Positions 1-12,689 of a stretch of 64,000 nt of DNA are shown in pieces. Each line of letters starts with the position of its first letter. Position 1 is the first letter of the stretch. Source of the stretch: Jeotgalibaca sp. MA1X17-3 (GTDB taxonomy: Bacteria > Bacillota > Bacilli > Lactobacillales > Aerococcaceae); the NCBI RefSeq assembly GCF_021513155.1, contig NZ_CP090983.1, positions 2,202,501 through 2,266,500 on the forward strand, given 5' to 3'. Made by a program: the position numbers and the translations under genes. A model generated the notes under the pieces. The model saw nothing but the letters and a program-made list of their open reading frames with translations. It was not told the DNA's origin and did not search any database.

Positions 1-48
1 CACAGGCTTTTGACTTGATGCTTCAAAATGAATTTGCCTACTTTCTTC
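1..48. other. left window edge, unassigned
   Basis: These 48 bases follow the yvcK stop on the minus strand. In relatives whiA usually comes next. A purine-rich stretch (AAAGTAGG) and a possible TTG codon are visible on the minus strand, but the few codons available do not resemble the usual WhiA N-terminus, so no gene is called. Confidence 0.3.
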
Positions 49-1077
49 TTAAAAAGAAGTTTCAGAAAAAGTTGTCTTTACATTCCACATACTGGAAGTT
101 AGATTTAATATTTCATTTGTGACTTTTTCACCATCATGGTAAACGCCACCTTCTTTTAAATTCAAGAAATCCGCTGAAATGACACGGCAATTCTCATCAC
201 GTAGCGATTGAAAATCGTGCGTAACTTGAAATAGGTATTCCTCATCTGCTTGTTGATTCAAGTATTGTTCCGGGACTTTCTCTGTATTCACTAACACCGT
301 ATTGATAAATTTAGTGTTCAAATGTTTGTGCAACACCTTAACATGCTCTGCATCAGAAAAATTTTCTGTTTCTCCTAATTGAGTCATAATATTACAGATA
401 TAAACAACTTCAGCTTCTGTATCAATAATTGCTTGTCCCAAATCAGGAATCATTAAGTTGGGTAGAATACTCGTATATAAGCTTCCTGGTCCTAATAAAA
501 CAATATCTGCTTCCATAATAGAACGAATAACATCTCTTGCGGCTTGTGATTCTCGTGTTTCATCATCGAGCGGTTTTACATAGACTCTCTCGATTTTTTT
601 TCGAAACTGAGCAATTTTTGATTCCCCTTTTACTACTTCTCCATCTTCAAATTCAGCAAATAGCATTAATGGTTCTTCTGCTGCTGCATAAATTTTCCCA
701 CTCACATTCATCATTTCAGATAATGTATTAACCGCATCAAAGACATTCCCCTTCATTTCTGCTAGAGCAGCAATAATTAGGTTTCCAATCGCATGACCTG
801 ATAAAAAGTCATCTTTGGAATCAAAGCGATATTGAAAGATATCTTTTTGAATTTGAGGTAAATCAGAAAGAGCAATCATACAGTTTCGGATATCACCAGG
901 AGGAACGATATTCACATAGTCACGAAGAATACCACTACTTCCACCATCATCTGCGACTGTGACTATGGCTGTTAAATCCACATTTAGTTTTTTTAATTGG
1001 TTAAGGATAACTGGTAAGCCTGTTCCTCCACCAAGTACAACCATCTTTTTTTGTCGTTTTTTTGGCTTTTCATTCAT
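49..1077 (-). CDS. yvcK: YvcK/CofD-like gluconeogenesis factor
   Basis: 342-residue member of the YvcK (GlmR) branch of the CofD-like family, a cytoplasmic UDP-sugar-binding regulator needed for normal cell shape and wall precursor supply on gluconeogenic carbon. The nucleotide-binding GGGTG loop is at residues 16-20 and the ADDGGSSG motif at about 42-49, followed by the PPGDIRNC segment typical of the family. Its ATG overlaps the rapZ stop by four bases (ATGA), so the pair is translationally coupled, and rapZ-yvcK-whiA is a conserved Firmicute order. The length is normal. The identification is firm; the exact cellular role is taken from the family. Confidence 0.95.
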   Translation of the reverse strand: MNEKPKKRQKKMVVLGGGTGLPVILNQLKKLNVDLTAIVTVADDGGSSGILRDYVNIVPPGDIRNCMIALSDLPQIQKDIFQYRFDSKDDFLSGHAIGNLIIAALAEMKGNVFDAVNTLSEMMNVSGKIYAAAEEPLMLFAEFEDGEVVKGESKIAQFRKKIERVYVKPLDDETRESQAARDVIRSIMEADIVLLGPGSLYTSILPNLMIPDLGQAIIDTEAEVVYICNIMTQLGETENFSDAEHVKVLHKHLNTKFINTVLVNTEKVPEQYLNQQADEEYLFQVTHDFQSLRDENCRVISADFLNLKEGGVYHDGEKVTNEILNLTSSMWNVKTTFSETSF

Positions 1078-1964
1078 GACCGATTAGTTGCCTCTTTTCG
1101 TTTACTTTTATCACGATGCGAAATATTTACGGTGTACCCATCATTTTGTAAATGAAGTCCAATTCTTTCCGTTAAGGCTACTGAACGGTGTTGACCTCCT
1201 GTACAGCCGATTGCAATCGTAACACTAGCTTTTCCTTCTTTCTTATAACCAGGAATAATATAATCCAGTAAGTCTGTAAATTTACGATAAAACATTTCTG
1301 TTTCTGGTTGTTGCATCACATAATCATAAACGGGTTTATCTAAACCTGTCAATGGACGAAGCTCATCAATATAGTGCGGATTTGGTAAAAAACGTACATC
1401 CATCACGATATCTGCATCAATTGGAGAACTATATTTAAAACCAAAAGACTGCATTTCAATATGGAAAACACTTTGATCATTTGTACGGAATTTACTTAAG
1501 ATTTGTTCACGTAATTTCCGAGGTGAAGTGTTACTTGTATCAAAGACCCATTGAGATCGATTTTGTATATCTTTTAGTAGCTCACGCTCTTTTTTTATTC
1601 CTTCTATTACAGTACCACCCGTTTGAGTAAGAGGATGATTTCTTCTCGTTTCTTTGTAGCGAGAAACAAGCGTTTCATCAGATGCATCAAGAAAGATAAT
1701 TTTTGTAGTCACAAAGGAAGTGTTATCAATACTTCCAATTGAACTTAATATTTCTTCAAAGAACGCTCTCGATCGCAAATCAATTACAAGACAAACTCGT
1801 GTGATCTTGCCAGATTCTTTTACCAATTCCCAAAATTTAGGTAATAAACTTGGAGGCATATTATCTACGCAATAATATCCAAGATCTTCAAATGTCTGTA
1901 AAGCAACGGTCTTTCCGGCACCGCTCATCCCTGTTATAATCACCAATTCCAATGTGTCAGCCAT
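1074..1964 (-). CDS. rapZ: RapZ/YvcJ nucleotide-binding protein
   Basis: 296 residues from an ATG at 1964, chosen because AGAGGAGG lies just upstream; longer reading frames would swallow this site. The N-terminal Walker A loop GMSGAGKT is at residues 12-19, and the family C-terminal motif GCTGGQHRS is at about 253-261. RapZ/YvcJ proteins are GTP- and ATP-hydrolysing; in enterobacteria RapZ is an RNA-binding adaptor for glmS regulation, whereas the Firmicute role is less defined and has been linked to competence. First gene of the rapZ-yvcK operon, with an extended -10 promoter 33 bases upstream. Confidence 0.95.
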   Translation of the reverse strand: MADTLELVIITGMSGAGKTVALQTFEDLGYYCVDNMPPSLLPKFWELVKESGKITRVCLVIDLRSRAFFEEILSSIGSIDNTSFVTTKIIFLDASDETLVSRYKETRRNHPLTQTGGTVIEGIKKERELLKDIQNRSQWVFDTSNTSPRKLREQILSKFRTNDQSVFHIEMQSFGFKYSSPIDADIVMDVRFLPNPHYIDELRPLTGLDKPVYDYVMQQPETEMFYRKFTDLLDYIIPGYKKEGKASVTIAIGCTGGQHRSVALTERIGLHLQNDGYTVNISHRDKSKRKEATNRS

Positions 1965-1996
1965 GGTAATACCTCCTCTTTCTACCTTCAAAATTC

Positions 1997-2002
1997 ATTA
2001 TA
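1997..2002 (-). promoter_or_regulatory. -10 element of the rapZ-yvcK promoter
   Basis: On the minus strand this is a perfect TATAAT preceded by TG one base away (extended -10). No good -35 is present. A GC-rich near-palindrome (ACACGCCCGGTGTGT) lies immediately upstream, in the -35 region, and could be an operator; no known regulator was matched. Confidence 0.5.
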
Positions 2003-2082
2003 ACACACCGGGCGTGTCACATGTGTATTTTACTTCTATTTTCTTTTCACGTACTTTACTTTTATCAAAGAAATACGCACTT

Positions 2083-3934
<1,852 letters not shown>

Positions 3935-5134
3935 ATGATAGAGTTTAAAAATGTTACAAAATTATATCCAAATGGCAAAAAAGCAGTAGATGATATCTCT
4001 TTGTCTTTTGATAAAGGCGAATTTATCGTATTTATTGGTACAAGTGGAAGTGGGAAAACTACTTCTATGAGAATGATTAACCGAATGCTCGAACCAACCT
4101 CAGGTCAAATTTTGATTAATGGGAAAGATATTCAAGAGCAAAACGCTGTAGAATTACGCCGAAAAATCGGCTATGTTATCCAGCAAATCGGTTTAATGCC
4201 TCATATGACGATTTTACAAAATATCGTTTTGGTACCGAAGTTATTAGGCTGGTCAGAAGATAAACAGAAAGAAATCGCAAAAGAATTAATTGCTAGAGTA
4301 GATTTACCAGTTGACTTTTTAGATCGCTATCCTTCTGAACTTTCTGGAGGACAACAGCAACGAATTGGTGTTATTCGTGCCTTGGCTGCCGATCAAGATA
4401 TTATTTTGATGGATGAGCCATTTGGTGCATTAGATCCAATTACACGTGATGCACTACAAGAACTATTAAAACATTTACAACAAGAATTAGGAAAAACGGT
4501 CGTATTTGTTACTCATGATATGGATGAGGCTTTGAAATTAGCCGATCGAATCGTTATTATGGCAGAAGGTAAAGTCGTTCAATTCGATACTCCAGATAAT
4601 ATTTTAAAAAATCCTGCTAATGAATTTGTTGAAAGTTTTATTGGAGAAGAACGTTTAACTCAAGCACAGACCAACTTAAAAACAGTTGATCAAATTATGT
4701 TACGTAAACCAGTAACAATGAGCCCTGACCAAAGTTTAGGTGAAGCAATTAAAGTGATGCGTTCTCGTCGTGTAGATAACTTATTTATTACGGATGAAAA
4801 TGATAAACTTCTAGGGTTATTAGCAGTAGAAGGAATTGAGAAAAACCGTCGCCGGAATGTCACGATTGGCGATATCATGGAAGAAGTTATGTTCGTCCGG
4901 GAAGGAGCTCTCGTTCGTGACGCGTTGCAAAGAATTTTAATCCTTGGATATAAAAATATTCCAGTTGTTGATCATAATGATCATTTAATGGGCTTAATTA
5001 CCCGTGCATCTATCGTTGATATGGTATACGACTCCATCTGGCAAGATACAGATTTTGGTGAAATAGACGATGTCATTGAATCAACTTCGGTGGCAGAAAT
5101 CGAGATGGCACCTGAAAAGGAGCTGATTGAATAA
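3935..5134 (+). CDS. opuCA: OpuC-type glycine betaine/carnitine/choline ABC transporter, ATPase
   Basis: 399-residue cytoplasmic ATPase of a compatible-solute importer. Walker [10 protein letters not shown] is at 35-43, the signature LSGGQ at 136-140 and Walker B IILMDEP at 156-162. Two tandem CBS domains follow at about 250-370, as in OpuA/OpuC ATPases, where they sense ionic strength or nucleotides. RBS is TAGGAGTGG. Its stop overlaps the opuCB start (TAATG). The A-B-C-D order with a binding lipoprotein between two permeases is diagnostic of the OpuC/OpuB/choline family; the exact substrate cannot be read from sequence. Confidence 0.93.
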   Translation: MIEFKNVTKLYPNGKKAVDDISLSFDKGEFIVFIGTSGSGKTTSMRMINRMLEPTSGQILINGKDIQEQNAVELRRKIGYVIQQIGLMPHMTILQNIVLVPKLLGWSEDKQKEIAKELIARVDLPVDFLDRYPSELSGGQQQRIGVIRALAADQDIILMDEPFGALDPITRDALQELLKHLQQELGKTVVFVTHDMDEALKLADRIVIMAEGKVVQFDTPDNILKNPANEFVESFIGEERLTQAQTNLKTVDQIMLRKPVTMSPDQSLGEAIKVMRSRRVDNLFITDENDKLLGLLAVEGIEKNRRRNVTIGDIMEEVMFVREGALVRDALQRILILGYKNIPVVDHNDHLMGLITRASIVDMVYDSIWQDTDFGEIDDVIESTSVAEIEMAPEKELIE

Positions 5135-5772
5135 TGGATTTCTTACAAGCAAATGGACCCGCTCTTCTTTATAAAACAGGCGAGCATTTCCTTATTTCCA
5201 TCATTGCCTTGGTGTTAGGTGCTGTAGTTGCCGTTCCATTAGGGATTTTATTGACTCGTTCTGGAAAAATATCTCGTTATGTAATTGGATTTGTTTCCGT
5301 TTTGCAAACGGTACCTTCTCTGGCTCTTTTAGCCTTGATGATTCCTTTATTTGGAGTTGGAAAATTCCCAGCAATCATCAGCCTATTTATCTATTCCCTA
5401 TTACCTATCCTACGTAATACGTATATTGGAATCAATAACGTAAACGAAAATACCGTGGATTCTGCCAAAGGAATGGGAATGACCGAAACTCAATTAATTT
5501 CAAAAGTAAAATTACCGTTAGCCGCTCCTGTGATCATGTCGGGAATTCGATTAGCCGGTGTCTATGTTATTGCATGGGCAACACTCGCTTCTTATATTGG
5601 TGCTGGTGGATTAGGTGACTTCATTTTTAATGGTCTGAATGTTTATGATCAAGAAATGATTATTTGGGGTACAATTCCTGTTACTATTTTGGCACTTCTT
5701 TCTGATTTCTTACTAGGAAAAGTAGAGACTGCCGTTACTCCTACACTAACTTCCGAGAAAGGAGCAGCATAA
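5134..5772 (+). CDS. opuCB: OpuC-type ABC transporter permease
   Basis: 212-residue inner permease with about five to six hydrophobic segments and the BPD-family EAA loop near the [18 protein letters not shown] segment, which contacts the ATPase. It partners with OpuCD to form the osmolyte channel. The start overlaps the opuCA stop by one base and the stop overlaps the opuCC start by one base, so the operon is translationally coupled. Length is normal for the family. Confidence 0.92.
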   Translation: MDFLQANGPALLYKTGEHFLISIIALVLGAVVAVPLGILLTRSGKISRYVIGFVSVLQTVPSLALLALMIPLFGVGKFPAIISLFIYSLLPILRNTYIGINNVNENTVDSAKGMGMTETQLISKVKLPLAAPVIMSGIRLAGVYVIAWATLASYIGAGGLGDFIFNGLNVYDQEMIIWGTIPVTILALLSDFLLGKVETAVTPTLTSEKGAA

Positions 5773-6719
5773 TGAAAACTTTCAAAAAATTGATTTTAAT
5801 TCCCATCTTGATGCTTTTTCTTTCTGCTTGTTCTCTTCCTGGATTGGGAGCTACGTACTCTAGTGATGGAGTAATCATCACAGGGGGTACTACTACGGAA
5901 GCACAAGTACTGGCTTATGTAGTAGAAGGAATGGTAAAACATTATCTTCCAGAAGTACCGGTCGGATTAGTAAATAATCTAGGGTCTTCTACTTTAAACC
6001 ACCAAGCTTTAATTGGTGGGGATGCAAATATTTCAGCTGCTCGTTATACGGGTACTTCTTTAACCGGTGAATTAGCACAAGATCCGATTACCGAACCAGA
6101 AGCGGCATACGCTGCTGTAGTAAAAGGTTTTGATGAGAAGTTTGATCAAGTTTGGTTCCCTAGTTATGGTTTTGCTAATACGTACGCGTTTCTTGTAACA
6201 AAAGATTTTGCAAAAGAAAATAATGTTTCTAAAATTAGCGATTTAGAGCCTGTTATTGGTTCTTTAACAGCAGGTGTAGATAAATCCTGGATGGAACGTG
6301 ATGGAGATGGATACCGTGCTTTTAAAGATATTTACGGTTTCGATTTTAAATCTGTTTACCCTATGCAAATTGGTTTAGTATATGATGCATTAGAAGCGGG
6401 TAGCATGGATGTCGTTTTAGGTTATTCAACAGATGGTCGAATTGCAAGTTACGATCTCATCGTACTAGAAGATGACAGAAATCTATTCCCACCTTATGAT
6501 GTCAGCCCAGTTGCTACAAAAGAAATTCTAGAAACATACCCTGAATTGGAAACTGTTTTATTGAGATTACAAGATGTCTTCACTACTGAAGAAATCCAAC
6601 AACTCAATTACGATGTGGACAATGATTTAGTAGAACCAAAAAAAGTAGCAGATGACTTTTTAGAAGAAAATAATTATTTTGAAGATAAAGACGTCGTACT
6701 TCCAGAGGAGAATAAATAA
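5772..6719 (+). CDS. opuCC: OpuC-type substrate-binding lipoprotein
   Basis: 315-residue lipoprotein. A Lys-rich signal peptide ends in the lipobox LSAC, so Cys-20 would be diacylated by Lgt and cleaved by LspA. The mature part has the glycine betaine/carnitine/choline-binding (QAT/OpuAC) fold, with the GGTTTEAQVLAY start and the WFPSYGFANTYAF segment typical of osmolyte binders. It lies between two permease genes and overlaps both by a single base. The ligand is a quaternary ammonium compound by family; which one is unknown. Confidence 0.92.
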   Translation: MKTFKKLILIPILMLFLSACSLPGLGATYSSDGVIITGGTTTEAQVLAYVVEGMVKHYLPEVPVGLVNNLGSSTLNHQALIGGDANISAARYTGTSLTGELAQDPITEPEAAYAAVVKGFDEKFDQVWFPSYGFANTYAFLVTKDFAKENNVSKISDLEPVIGSLTAGVDKSWMERDGDGYRAFKDIYGFDFKSVYPMQIGLVYDALEAGSMDVVLGYSTDGRIASYDLIVLEDDRNLFPPYDVSPVATKEILETYPELETVLLRLQDVFTTEEIQQLNYDVDNDLVEPKKVADDFLEENNYFEDKDVVLPEENK

Positions 6720-7393
6720 TGGATATAAGCGAAATGAATACACTTCAACAGTTAGCTTTTTACTATACTGAAAATGGTACCTATGTCTTAAGTCAATTCT
6801 GGCGTCACTTCTTGATTTCAATATATGGAGTTTTATTTGCTTCCATTGTCTCGATTCCTCTTGGATTCTGGATTGCTCGTCACAAGAAAATCGCAGATTG
6901 GGTAATCGGAATAGCTAACGTGATTCAAACCATCCCTTCTTTAGCACTCCTTTCTATTTTAATGTTAGGAATAGGCTTGGGGAGTGATACCGTTATTGCT
7001 GCTGTATTCCTTTATTCGTTACTACCTATCATCAAAAATACGTACACAGGAGTTCGAAGTGTGGATGCATCTTTGTTAGATACTGGTAAAGGAATGGGAA
7101 TGACTCGATTCCAGCTTACGTATATGGTGGAATTACCTCTTTCCTTATCTGTCATCATGGCAGGTTTACGTAATGCCCTTGTAGTAGCGATTGGAATTAC
7201 GTCTATCGGTACCTTTATTGGAGCCGGTGGACTAGGAGATATCATCACTCGTGGTGTAAATGCTACGAATGGTGGAGCAATCATTCTTGCTGGAGCTCTT
7301 CCAACTGCTTTAATGGCTATCCTATCGGATTTCTTCCTAGAGTACTTAGAGAACCGTTTAGACCCTTCTACAAGAATTGGTAAAAAGAAATAA
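6719..7393 (+). CDS. opuCD: OpuC-type ABC transporter permease
   Basis: 224-residue permease paralogous to the first one in this operon, with the same EAA-type loop (DTGKGMGMTRFQLTYMVELPL) and about six membrane segments. Last gene of the opuC operon. A long hairpin follows and is shared with the convergent pgcA. Confidence 0.92.
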   Translation: MDISEMNTLQQLAFYYTENGTYVLSQFWRHFLISIYGVLFASIVSIPLGFWIARHKKIADWVIGIANVIQTIPSLALLSILMLGIGLGSDTVIAAVFLYSLLPIIKNTYTGVRSVDASLLDTGKGMGMTRFQLTYMVELPLSLSVIMAGLRNALVVAIGITSIGTFIGAGGLGDIITRGVNATNGGAIILAGALPTALMAILSDFFLEYLENRLDPSTRIGKKK

Positions 7394-7404
7394 CAAAATA
7401 AATA

Positions 7405-7466
7405 AAAACCAAAAACAGCTGGAGTGCAGTCGATACTGAACTGCTCCCAGCTGTTTTTGGTTTTAG
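7405..7466. terminator. bidirectional terminator opuCD / pgcA
   Basis: Very long inverted repeat: left arm AAAACCAAAAACAGCTGG, right arm CCAGCTGTTTTTGGTTTT, extended inward by an AGTGCAGT/ACTGCT pairing. A-rich and T-rich flanks serve as T-tracts in both directions, for two convergent genes. Confidence 0.9.
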
Positions 7467-7470
7467 TTTT

Positions 7471-9195
7471 TTATTTTGTATATTTCAAAAGCTCTTCTTC
7501 TAAACAAGTAATTTTATCAGTTGCTTCTTTTTCACTACTTGCTTTTGCACCTATATAGAATTTAATCTTAGGCTCGGTTCCACTTGGTCGTACCGCAATC
7601 CAACTACCGTCTTCCAAAATATATTTCAATACATTGGAACTAGGCATTTCAATCGGTTCAATCGATCCATCTTGTGCAGTTTTTGTACGATTTCCAAAAT
7701 CTAACGTTTCTTTCACAGCAATTCCAGCAAATTCAGTTGGTGAATTTTCACGGAAAGTAGCAATTAATTTTTCAATTTTTTCTGCTCCAGTAACTCCACT
7801 CATCGTAACTGAAATTGTTTTTTCTTGGTAATATCCATATTTTTCATAGATCTCTTGAAGGCCATCATCTAATGTTTGTCCTTTTTTCTTATAATGTGCC
7901 GCCACTTCAGCAATCAAGACCAACGCTTGAATAGCATCCTTATCCCGCACAAATGGTTTCACTAAATAGCCATAGCTTTCTTCAAAGCCAAAGACAAACT
8001 CTTGGCTATGGTCGGTTTCATACTGATGAATTTTTTCAGCAATAAATTTAAAACCAGTTAGAACATCAACCATTTTCACACCATATGATTCGGCAATAGC
8101 AGTAGGTAGTTCACTAGAAACAATCGATTTTAGAACAACAGCATTTTCAGCAAGTTCACCTGCATCTTTTTTAGCTAGTAATAAATATTCTAACATTAAG
8201 GAAGCAATTTGGTTTCCTGTAATTACTTCGTATTCGCCATCTTCTTTTCGAACTGCAGCACCTAAACGATCCGCATCTGGATCTGTTGCCACTAAAATAT
8301 CTGCCCCTATTTCTTTTCCTAACTTGATCGCATACTCAAATGCACCTGGTTCTTCTGGGTTTGGAGAATGAACGGTAGAAAAATCTGAATCTGGCTCCGC
8401 TTGTTCAGGAACTAAAGTAAAACCATCAAAACCAGCATTTTTCAAAGCTCTTTCACCCAACATTTTTCCTGTCCCGTGTAAAGGTGTAAATACTAGCTTC
8501 ATTTCTGTACTCATTTCCTTCACCAATTCAGGGTTAACGGTTACCGTTGCAACTTCTTTTAAATAAATCTCATCGACTTCTTCCCCTAAAATAGTAAGTA
8601 AGCCTTTTTCTTTGATTTCTGCTTCACTTGCAACTTCTACCTCTAAAGAATTTTCAATTTCACGAATAAATGTAGTTAGCGCATCAGCATCATGGGGTGG
8701 CATTTGTCCGCCATCTTCTCCATATACTTTATACCCATTATAATTAGCTGGGTTATGACTCGCTGTTATCATAATTCCACATAAGCAATTTAAATGACGT
8801 ACTGCAAAAGATAATTCTGGAGTTGGTCGTAAACTTTCAAAAACATAGGCTGGAATTCCATGAGCACCTAATGTTCGTGCTGCTTCCATAGCAAATTCAG
8901 GAGAAAATCTTCTAGAATCGTAGGCAATTGCTACTCCACGTTTCTTTTCTTCTTCCCCTTTAGATTCCATTAAGCGAGCTAATCCTTCTGTCGCTTGTCG
9001 CACGGTGTAGATATTCATACGATTAATACCGGCTCCTAAAATTCCACGCATTCCTGCTGTACCAAATTCTAACGGAGCAAAGAAAGCATCTTTCATTGTT
9101 TCCTCATCTGAAGCCATCGCCTCTAATTCTTCTTTAAGCAAATGATCCAAATTTTGATTTTCTTTCCACTGCTGATACGTATCTTTATAACCCAT
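7471..9195 (-). CDS. pgcA: alpha-phosphoglucomutase / phosphomannomutase family
   Basis: 574-residue alpha-D-phosphohexomutase that interconverts glucose-6-P and glucose-1-P, feeding GalU (17520-18410) for UDP-glucose. The phosphoserine loop [11 protein letters not shown], the Mg-binding DPDADR loop, the sugar-binding GFEES motif and the C-terminal phosphate-binding RPSGTEPK motif are all present and in order. RBS TGGAGGG precedes the ATG. Length matches Bacillus PgcA (about 580). Monocistronic by layout. Confidence 0.93.
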   Translation of the reverse strand: MGYKDTYQQWKENQNLDHLLKEELEAMASDEETMKDAFFAPLEFGTAGMRGILGAGINRMNIYTVRQATEGLARLMESKGEEEKKRGVAIAYDSRRFSPEFAMEAARTLGAHGIPAYVFESLRPTPELSFAVRHLNCLCGIMITASHNPANYNGYKVYGEDGGQMPPHDADALTTFIREIENSLEVEVASEAEIKEKGLLTILGEEVDEIYLKEVATVTVNPELVKEMSTEMKLVFTPLHGTGKMLGERALKNAGFDGFTLVPEQAEPDSDFSTVHSPNPEEPGAFEYAIKLGKEIGADILVATDPDADRLGAAVRKEDGEYEVITGNQIASLMLEYLLLAKKDAGELAENAVVLKSIVSSELPTAIAESYGVKMVDVLTGFKFIAEKIHQYETDHSQEFVFGFEESYGYLVKPFVRDKDAIQALVLIAEVAAHYKKKGQTLDDGLQEIYEKYGYYQEKTISVTMSGVTGAEKIEKLIATFRENSPTEFAGIAVKETLDFGNRTKTAQDGSIEPIEMPSSNVLKYILEDGSWIAVRPSGTEPKIKFYIGAKASSEKEATDKITCLEEELLKYTK

Positions 9196-9361
9196 GTGAA
9201 TCCCTCCATAACTTTTTTTATTCTTATTATTAGTTTATCATATCTTTTATTTTATCATAACTTTCTTACATAAAGTGAGAATATTATGATAAGATTATTT
9301 CAATATGCCATAAAAATACTTATGTACTTATTATATTTTAATCTAAAGAGGAGTTGCCCCT

Positions 9362-10570
9362 ATGTCTCGAACCCTTTTTCTTCAAACGTGGCTTCAAATT
9401 TTTCGTAGTACTAAAAACCGATTGGCTATTGTTCTTGCCTTTCTTGCCATTATTTTTTACTCAGCTTTTTTCTTACCACAAATCAATACCAATCAAACAA
9501 TTAACTTAGAACAATTACAAATGGAACTACTGTCTAATAAAGGAATCATGGAGGATGCCATTGAAAATGGGAATTTCCATATCAATCAGTTTACCGGACA
9601 AAGTACCTATGAAGAATCCAAGTATCACTACGAACAACAACGAGCTTTATATTCTTCCATTACTTCTGGTGATGCAGAACGATACACTAAAATCTTTCAG
9701 TTCTACGTTCCACCTTTTCATTTGGAAATGCTCAATGAATATTACCTGGAGAATTCTGTCTATCCCGGAAAAGATTTGGCCCATGATTGGGGAAATTATA
9801 GAATACGGATGGATAGCTATAAGGAAAATGAGTCTCCTATAACATTTTCTGTCATTCAACAAAAAACCTCCTGGCAGCAAATCCAATTATTTTTTCTGAA
9901 TTTTGGATCTACTCTTTTTGTTATTTTTACGTTATTTGTCGCTTCGGATGTTTTCCTTCAAAGTAGAAAGTCACGTACACAACAAATCGGGGTTCCCATT
10001 GCTTGGAATCGTCATCTCTTTATTCAAAGTTTAGCTATTTTAAGTTATGTGGCTATTTGTTTTCTTAGTCTAGCCGTTTTATTTTATTTTCTAAATGGGT
10101 TTCTAAATGGTTTTGGAAGTCTTACTTGGAAAACCTCATTATTTGTTTATAACGAAAATTTTGTAACAGATCCAGACACCTATCCAATGATCAGTATTGG
10201 CTTGTTTTTACTAAAGATACTACCTTTCTTACTAATGATCACATACCTTTTCGTACGGTTGTCTGTTCTTTTCTCACTTCTATTCCGTCAGGAAGTTATG
10301 GTGTTTTTAGCAGGATTATTTTTACTTCTTTTTGAACAACTCTATTTTAGCCGCACAACTAGAAAAATACTTGGAATTCCTATTGGATATTTCCCACAAA
10401 CATATTTCGATTATGGAAAGGTAATTACGGGTGAGAAAAATTATTTGATGAATACCGGATCGATTACTTATGATCGTGGTTTATTCGTATTAATTGTATC
10501 CACGATTGTTCTGGAAGGAATTTTGGCTTTTACAACTCATTGGCGAACTCGTCAAAAATTCATTCAGTAG
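9362..10570 (+). CDS. ABC-2 type transporter permease, unknown substrate
   Basis: 402 residues. One N-terminal membrane segment (about 22-42) is followed by an extracellular stretch of about 140 residues, and then about five or six membrane segments. This is the layout of ABC-2 exporter subunits with a large first external loop. RBS GAGGAG with 8-base spacing. First gene of a cluster with a second permease 10 bases downstream, an ATPase overlapping that one by 4 bases, and a lipoprotein. No specific substrate can be assigned; peptide export, antibiotic or bacteriocin immunity, or envelope maintenance are possible. Confidence 0.75.
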   Translation: MSRTLFLQTWLQIFRSTKNRLAIVLAFLAIIFYSAFFLPQINTNQTINLEQLQMELLSNKGIMEDAIENGNFHINQFTGQSTYEESKYHYEQQRALYSSITSGDAERYTKIFQFYVPPFHLEMLNEYYLENSVYPGKDLAHDWGNYRIRMDSYKENESPITFSVIQQKTSWQQIQLFFLNFGSTLFVIFTLFVASDVFLQSRKSRTQQIGVPIAWNRHLFIQSLAILSYVAICFLSLAVLFYFLNGFLNGFGSLTWKTSLFVYNENFVTDPDTYPMISIGLFLLKILPFLLMITYLFVRLSVLFSLLFRQEVMVFLAGLFLLLFEQLYFSRTTRKILGIPIGYFPQTYFDYGKVITGEKNYLMNTGSITYDRGLFVLIVSTIVLEGILAFTTHWRTRQKFIQ

Positions 10571-10580
10571 GAGGATACAC

Positions 10581-11768
10581 ATGCATATTGCTAAATGGGA
10601 ATGGAAAAAACTTCTTCGTGATTGGAAAACACGTATCTTAGCTTTGGCTTTTCTATTATTTTTTGGATCTTTTTCTCTTCTCTATCAACAACAAACGGTA
10701 GCATTCCCGCAAGAACGAATGGCTCAAGAATATGAAGATATCCACAGTTTATTTAACATGCTTCCTCAGAGTGCCTTTACAGATGACATTGGGGACGAAG
10801 TCTACGATTTACTAGCAGAACAGCAGATGTTGTATGGATTACAACTATACATCTTAAAAAAGAAATTGGGGAATACCGTTCCTAATTGGGAAAAGATCTT
10901 ATCAAATTATTTAGACAATGGTACAAAGATTGCTACTAACCAGAGTCGTTTATTGGAGTTAAAAGAGTTTGATCATTTTAATTTTTTACGGCAATATTTA
11001 CCGGAAGAAGAACGAATCACTCAAGAACTTGCTTTATATAAATATTTAGAAGAACATGATTTGGACATTGAATGGAATTCTTATTCTGCCAGTAATATTT
11101 TGTTACAAGAAGTGAATCTAATCATTGGCTTTAGTTTGTTTTTATTTATTGCTTTGTTAGGTTCCGATCGATTCACAAAAGACCAAACCAAAAACTGGAG
11201 TATCTCTCAAGGAGTTCCTGTAACGTTACGGAAACAATGGCATATTCGTACCTTCCATACATGGGTCGTTGTGTGGTCCGTTTCTCTAATTGGGTTATTG
11301 ATTAGCTATCTGATTAGTCTCATTCAAGAAACGTCTGGAAGCCTTCTGTATCCGGTAATGGTCTATACTTCTTCCGGGTATAAGCCTATCGCCATTTGGC
11401 AATATACTTTCCTGGCACTGGGAATAGCTATGTTACTCAGTTATTTTCTTCTTTTATTAACGATTGGATTGAGCTGGGTATTTCGTACGACTTATTTAAC
11501 CATCATCCTAGTCTTAGGAGTTTATTTTTTTCCTTTTATCTGGAACTTTATTCCATCTTTCAGTTCATGGCAACCTAGCCTTTACTTACATTTACAATCT
11601 ATTTTCTCGGGAGAAATGGCAATGCAATTACAGATGCCCGGTATTACTTTCGAAAAAGCATGGATTGGGATTTTACTACTTATTTTATTTGTAGAAGTAC
11701 TTTTTACATTCCTATTTGATCAGATTCAAACTCAAACTCTTGGATTACAAAGGAGAATTAGCTCATGA
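10581..11768 (+). CDS. second ABC-2 type transporter permease
   Basis: 395 residues from the ATG at 10581, which follows TAGGAGGATACAC; an upstream in-frame ATG at 10494 lies inside the previous gene and lacks a ribosome site. The topology matches the first permease (one N-terminal helix, an external region of about 150 residues, then a membrane block), so the two are probably diverged duplicates forming a heterodimer. The stop overlaps the ATPase ATG (ATGA). Confidence 0.75.
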   Translation: MHIAKWEWKKLLRDWKTRILALAFLLFFGSFSLLYQQQTVAFPQERMAQEYEDIHSLFNMLPQSAFTDDIGDEVYDLLAEQQMLYGLQLYILKKKLGNTVPNWEKILSNYLDNGTKIATNQSRLLELKEFDHFNFLRQYLPEEERITQELALYKYLEEHDLDIEWNSYSASNILLQEVNLIIGFSLFLFIALLGSDRFTKDQTKNWSISQGVPVTLRKQWHIRTFHTWVVVWSVSLIGLLISYLISLIQETSGSLLYPVMVYTSSGYKPIAIWQYTFLALGIAMLLSYFLLLLTIGLSWVFRTTYLTIILVLGVYFFPFIWNFIPSFSSWQPSLYLHLQSIFSGEMAMQLQMPGITFEKAWIGILLLILFVEVLFTFLFDQIQTQTLGLQRRISS

Positions 11769-12684
11769 CCTTACTTATAAAAGATTTATCAGTTCAATTT
11801 GGAGAAAAAATCATTTTAGATCACCTTCATTTTGATATTCCTGATGGACAGATTATTGGCTTAGTTGCTCCAAATGGAACAGGAAAGACGACCCTTTTTA
11901 ATGCCATTATGCGCTATATTCCCATTCAAAGTGGAGAGATACAGATTGATGATATCGTTTATAAAAATACACGAAAAGATATTTTACGATTACATCGTCT
12001 CATTACTTTTTCCCTGACCAGGCTGATCTCTACGAAAACTTTTCTGGTCGGGAACATATTAAAATGTATGCTGAAATGTGGAAACAAGATTCTACATCTA
12101 TCGATAAAATTATTCGTATGCTACACATGGATCATTACGTAATGAATAAAGTACATACCTATTCTTTAGGAATGCGTCAGCGACTTTGTTTTGCGATGAT
12201 GTGTGCAGCTGATACTCCTGTTATGTTAATGGATGAAGTAATGAATGGATTGGATCCCGAAAATGTTTCTCTTATTTCAAGAGTTTTACAGACGTTACGT
12301 ACTGAAGGAAAAGTAATTATGATTTCTTCTCACCTTTTAGACAACTTGGATGAGTATGCTGATAAAGTTTTCTTTTTGCGTGGAGGTAAAATTATTTTTG
12401 TATCCGATCATCATGAAAAACAACTTGATTATGTAAAAGCAAAACTCTCTTCTGATTCGTTCCATACCCTAACAAAAAAGAACGAATTACCAGAAGGAAG
12501 TTTTTACCTAGATAACGGCTTATTTTGCATCCCAATAAGTGACGATAACGAAGCAGAAATGAAAACGATACACTATGTTTCTCTTTTACGTTCTTTTCAC
12601 CCCGTTGAAGTTTCAGTTGGTCCTTTAGGAACGGCAGAGCATTATGTTCGATTGTATAACTTTAATACCGAGGGAGAGGACTGA
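11765..12684 (+). CDS. ABC transporter ATPase (single-base frameshift)
   Basis: Partner ATPase of the two permeases, about 306 residues once one base is restored. Walker A APNGTGKTT is near residues 35-43; the signature YSLGMRQRL and Walker B VMLMDEVMNGLD are in the second frame. The reading frame breaks at a run of five T (12007-12011); a sixth T restores the expected ITFFPDQADLYENFSGREHI sequence typical of the Q-loop and helical region. The C-terminal extension of about 90 residues is as in BcrA/CcmA-type exporters. The break is probably a sequencing error. Confidence 0.8.
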
Positions 12685-12689
12685 TTGGT

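Noticed and set aside
1..48. Start of whiA at the left edge
   Set aside because: A possible TTG and a ribosome-like AGTAGG are present, but the encoded residues do not match the conserved WhiA N-terminus, and only about 8 codons are visible.
9555..9886. Open frames on both strands inside the first ABC permease gene
   Set aside because: They overlap a well-supported gene, lack ribosome sites and have no recognisable product.
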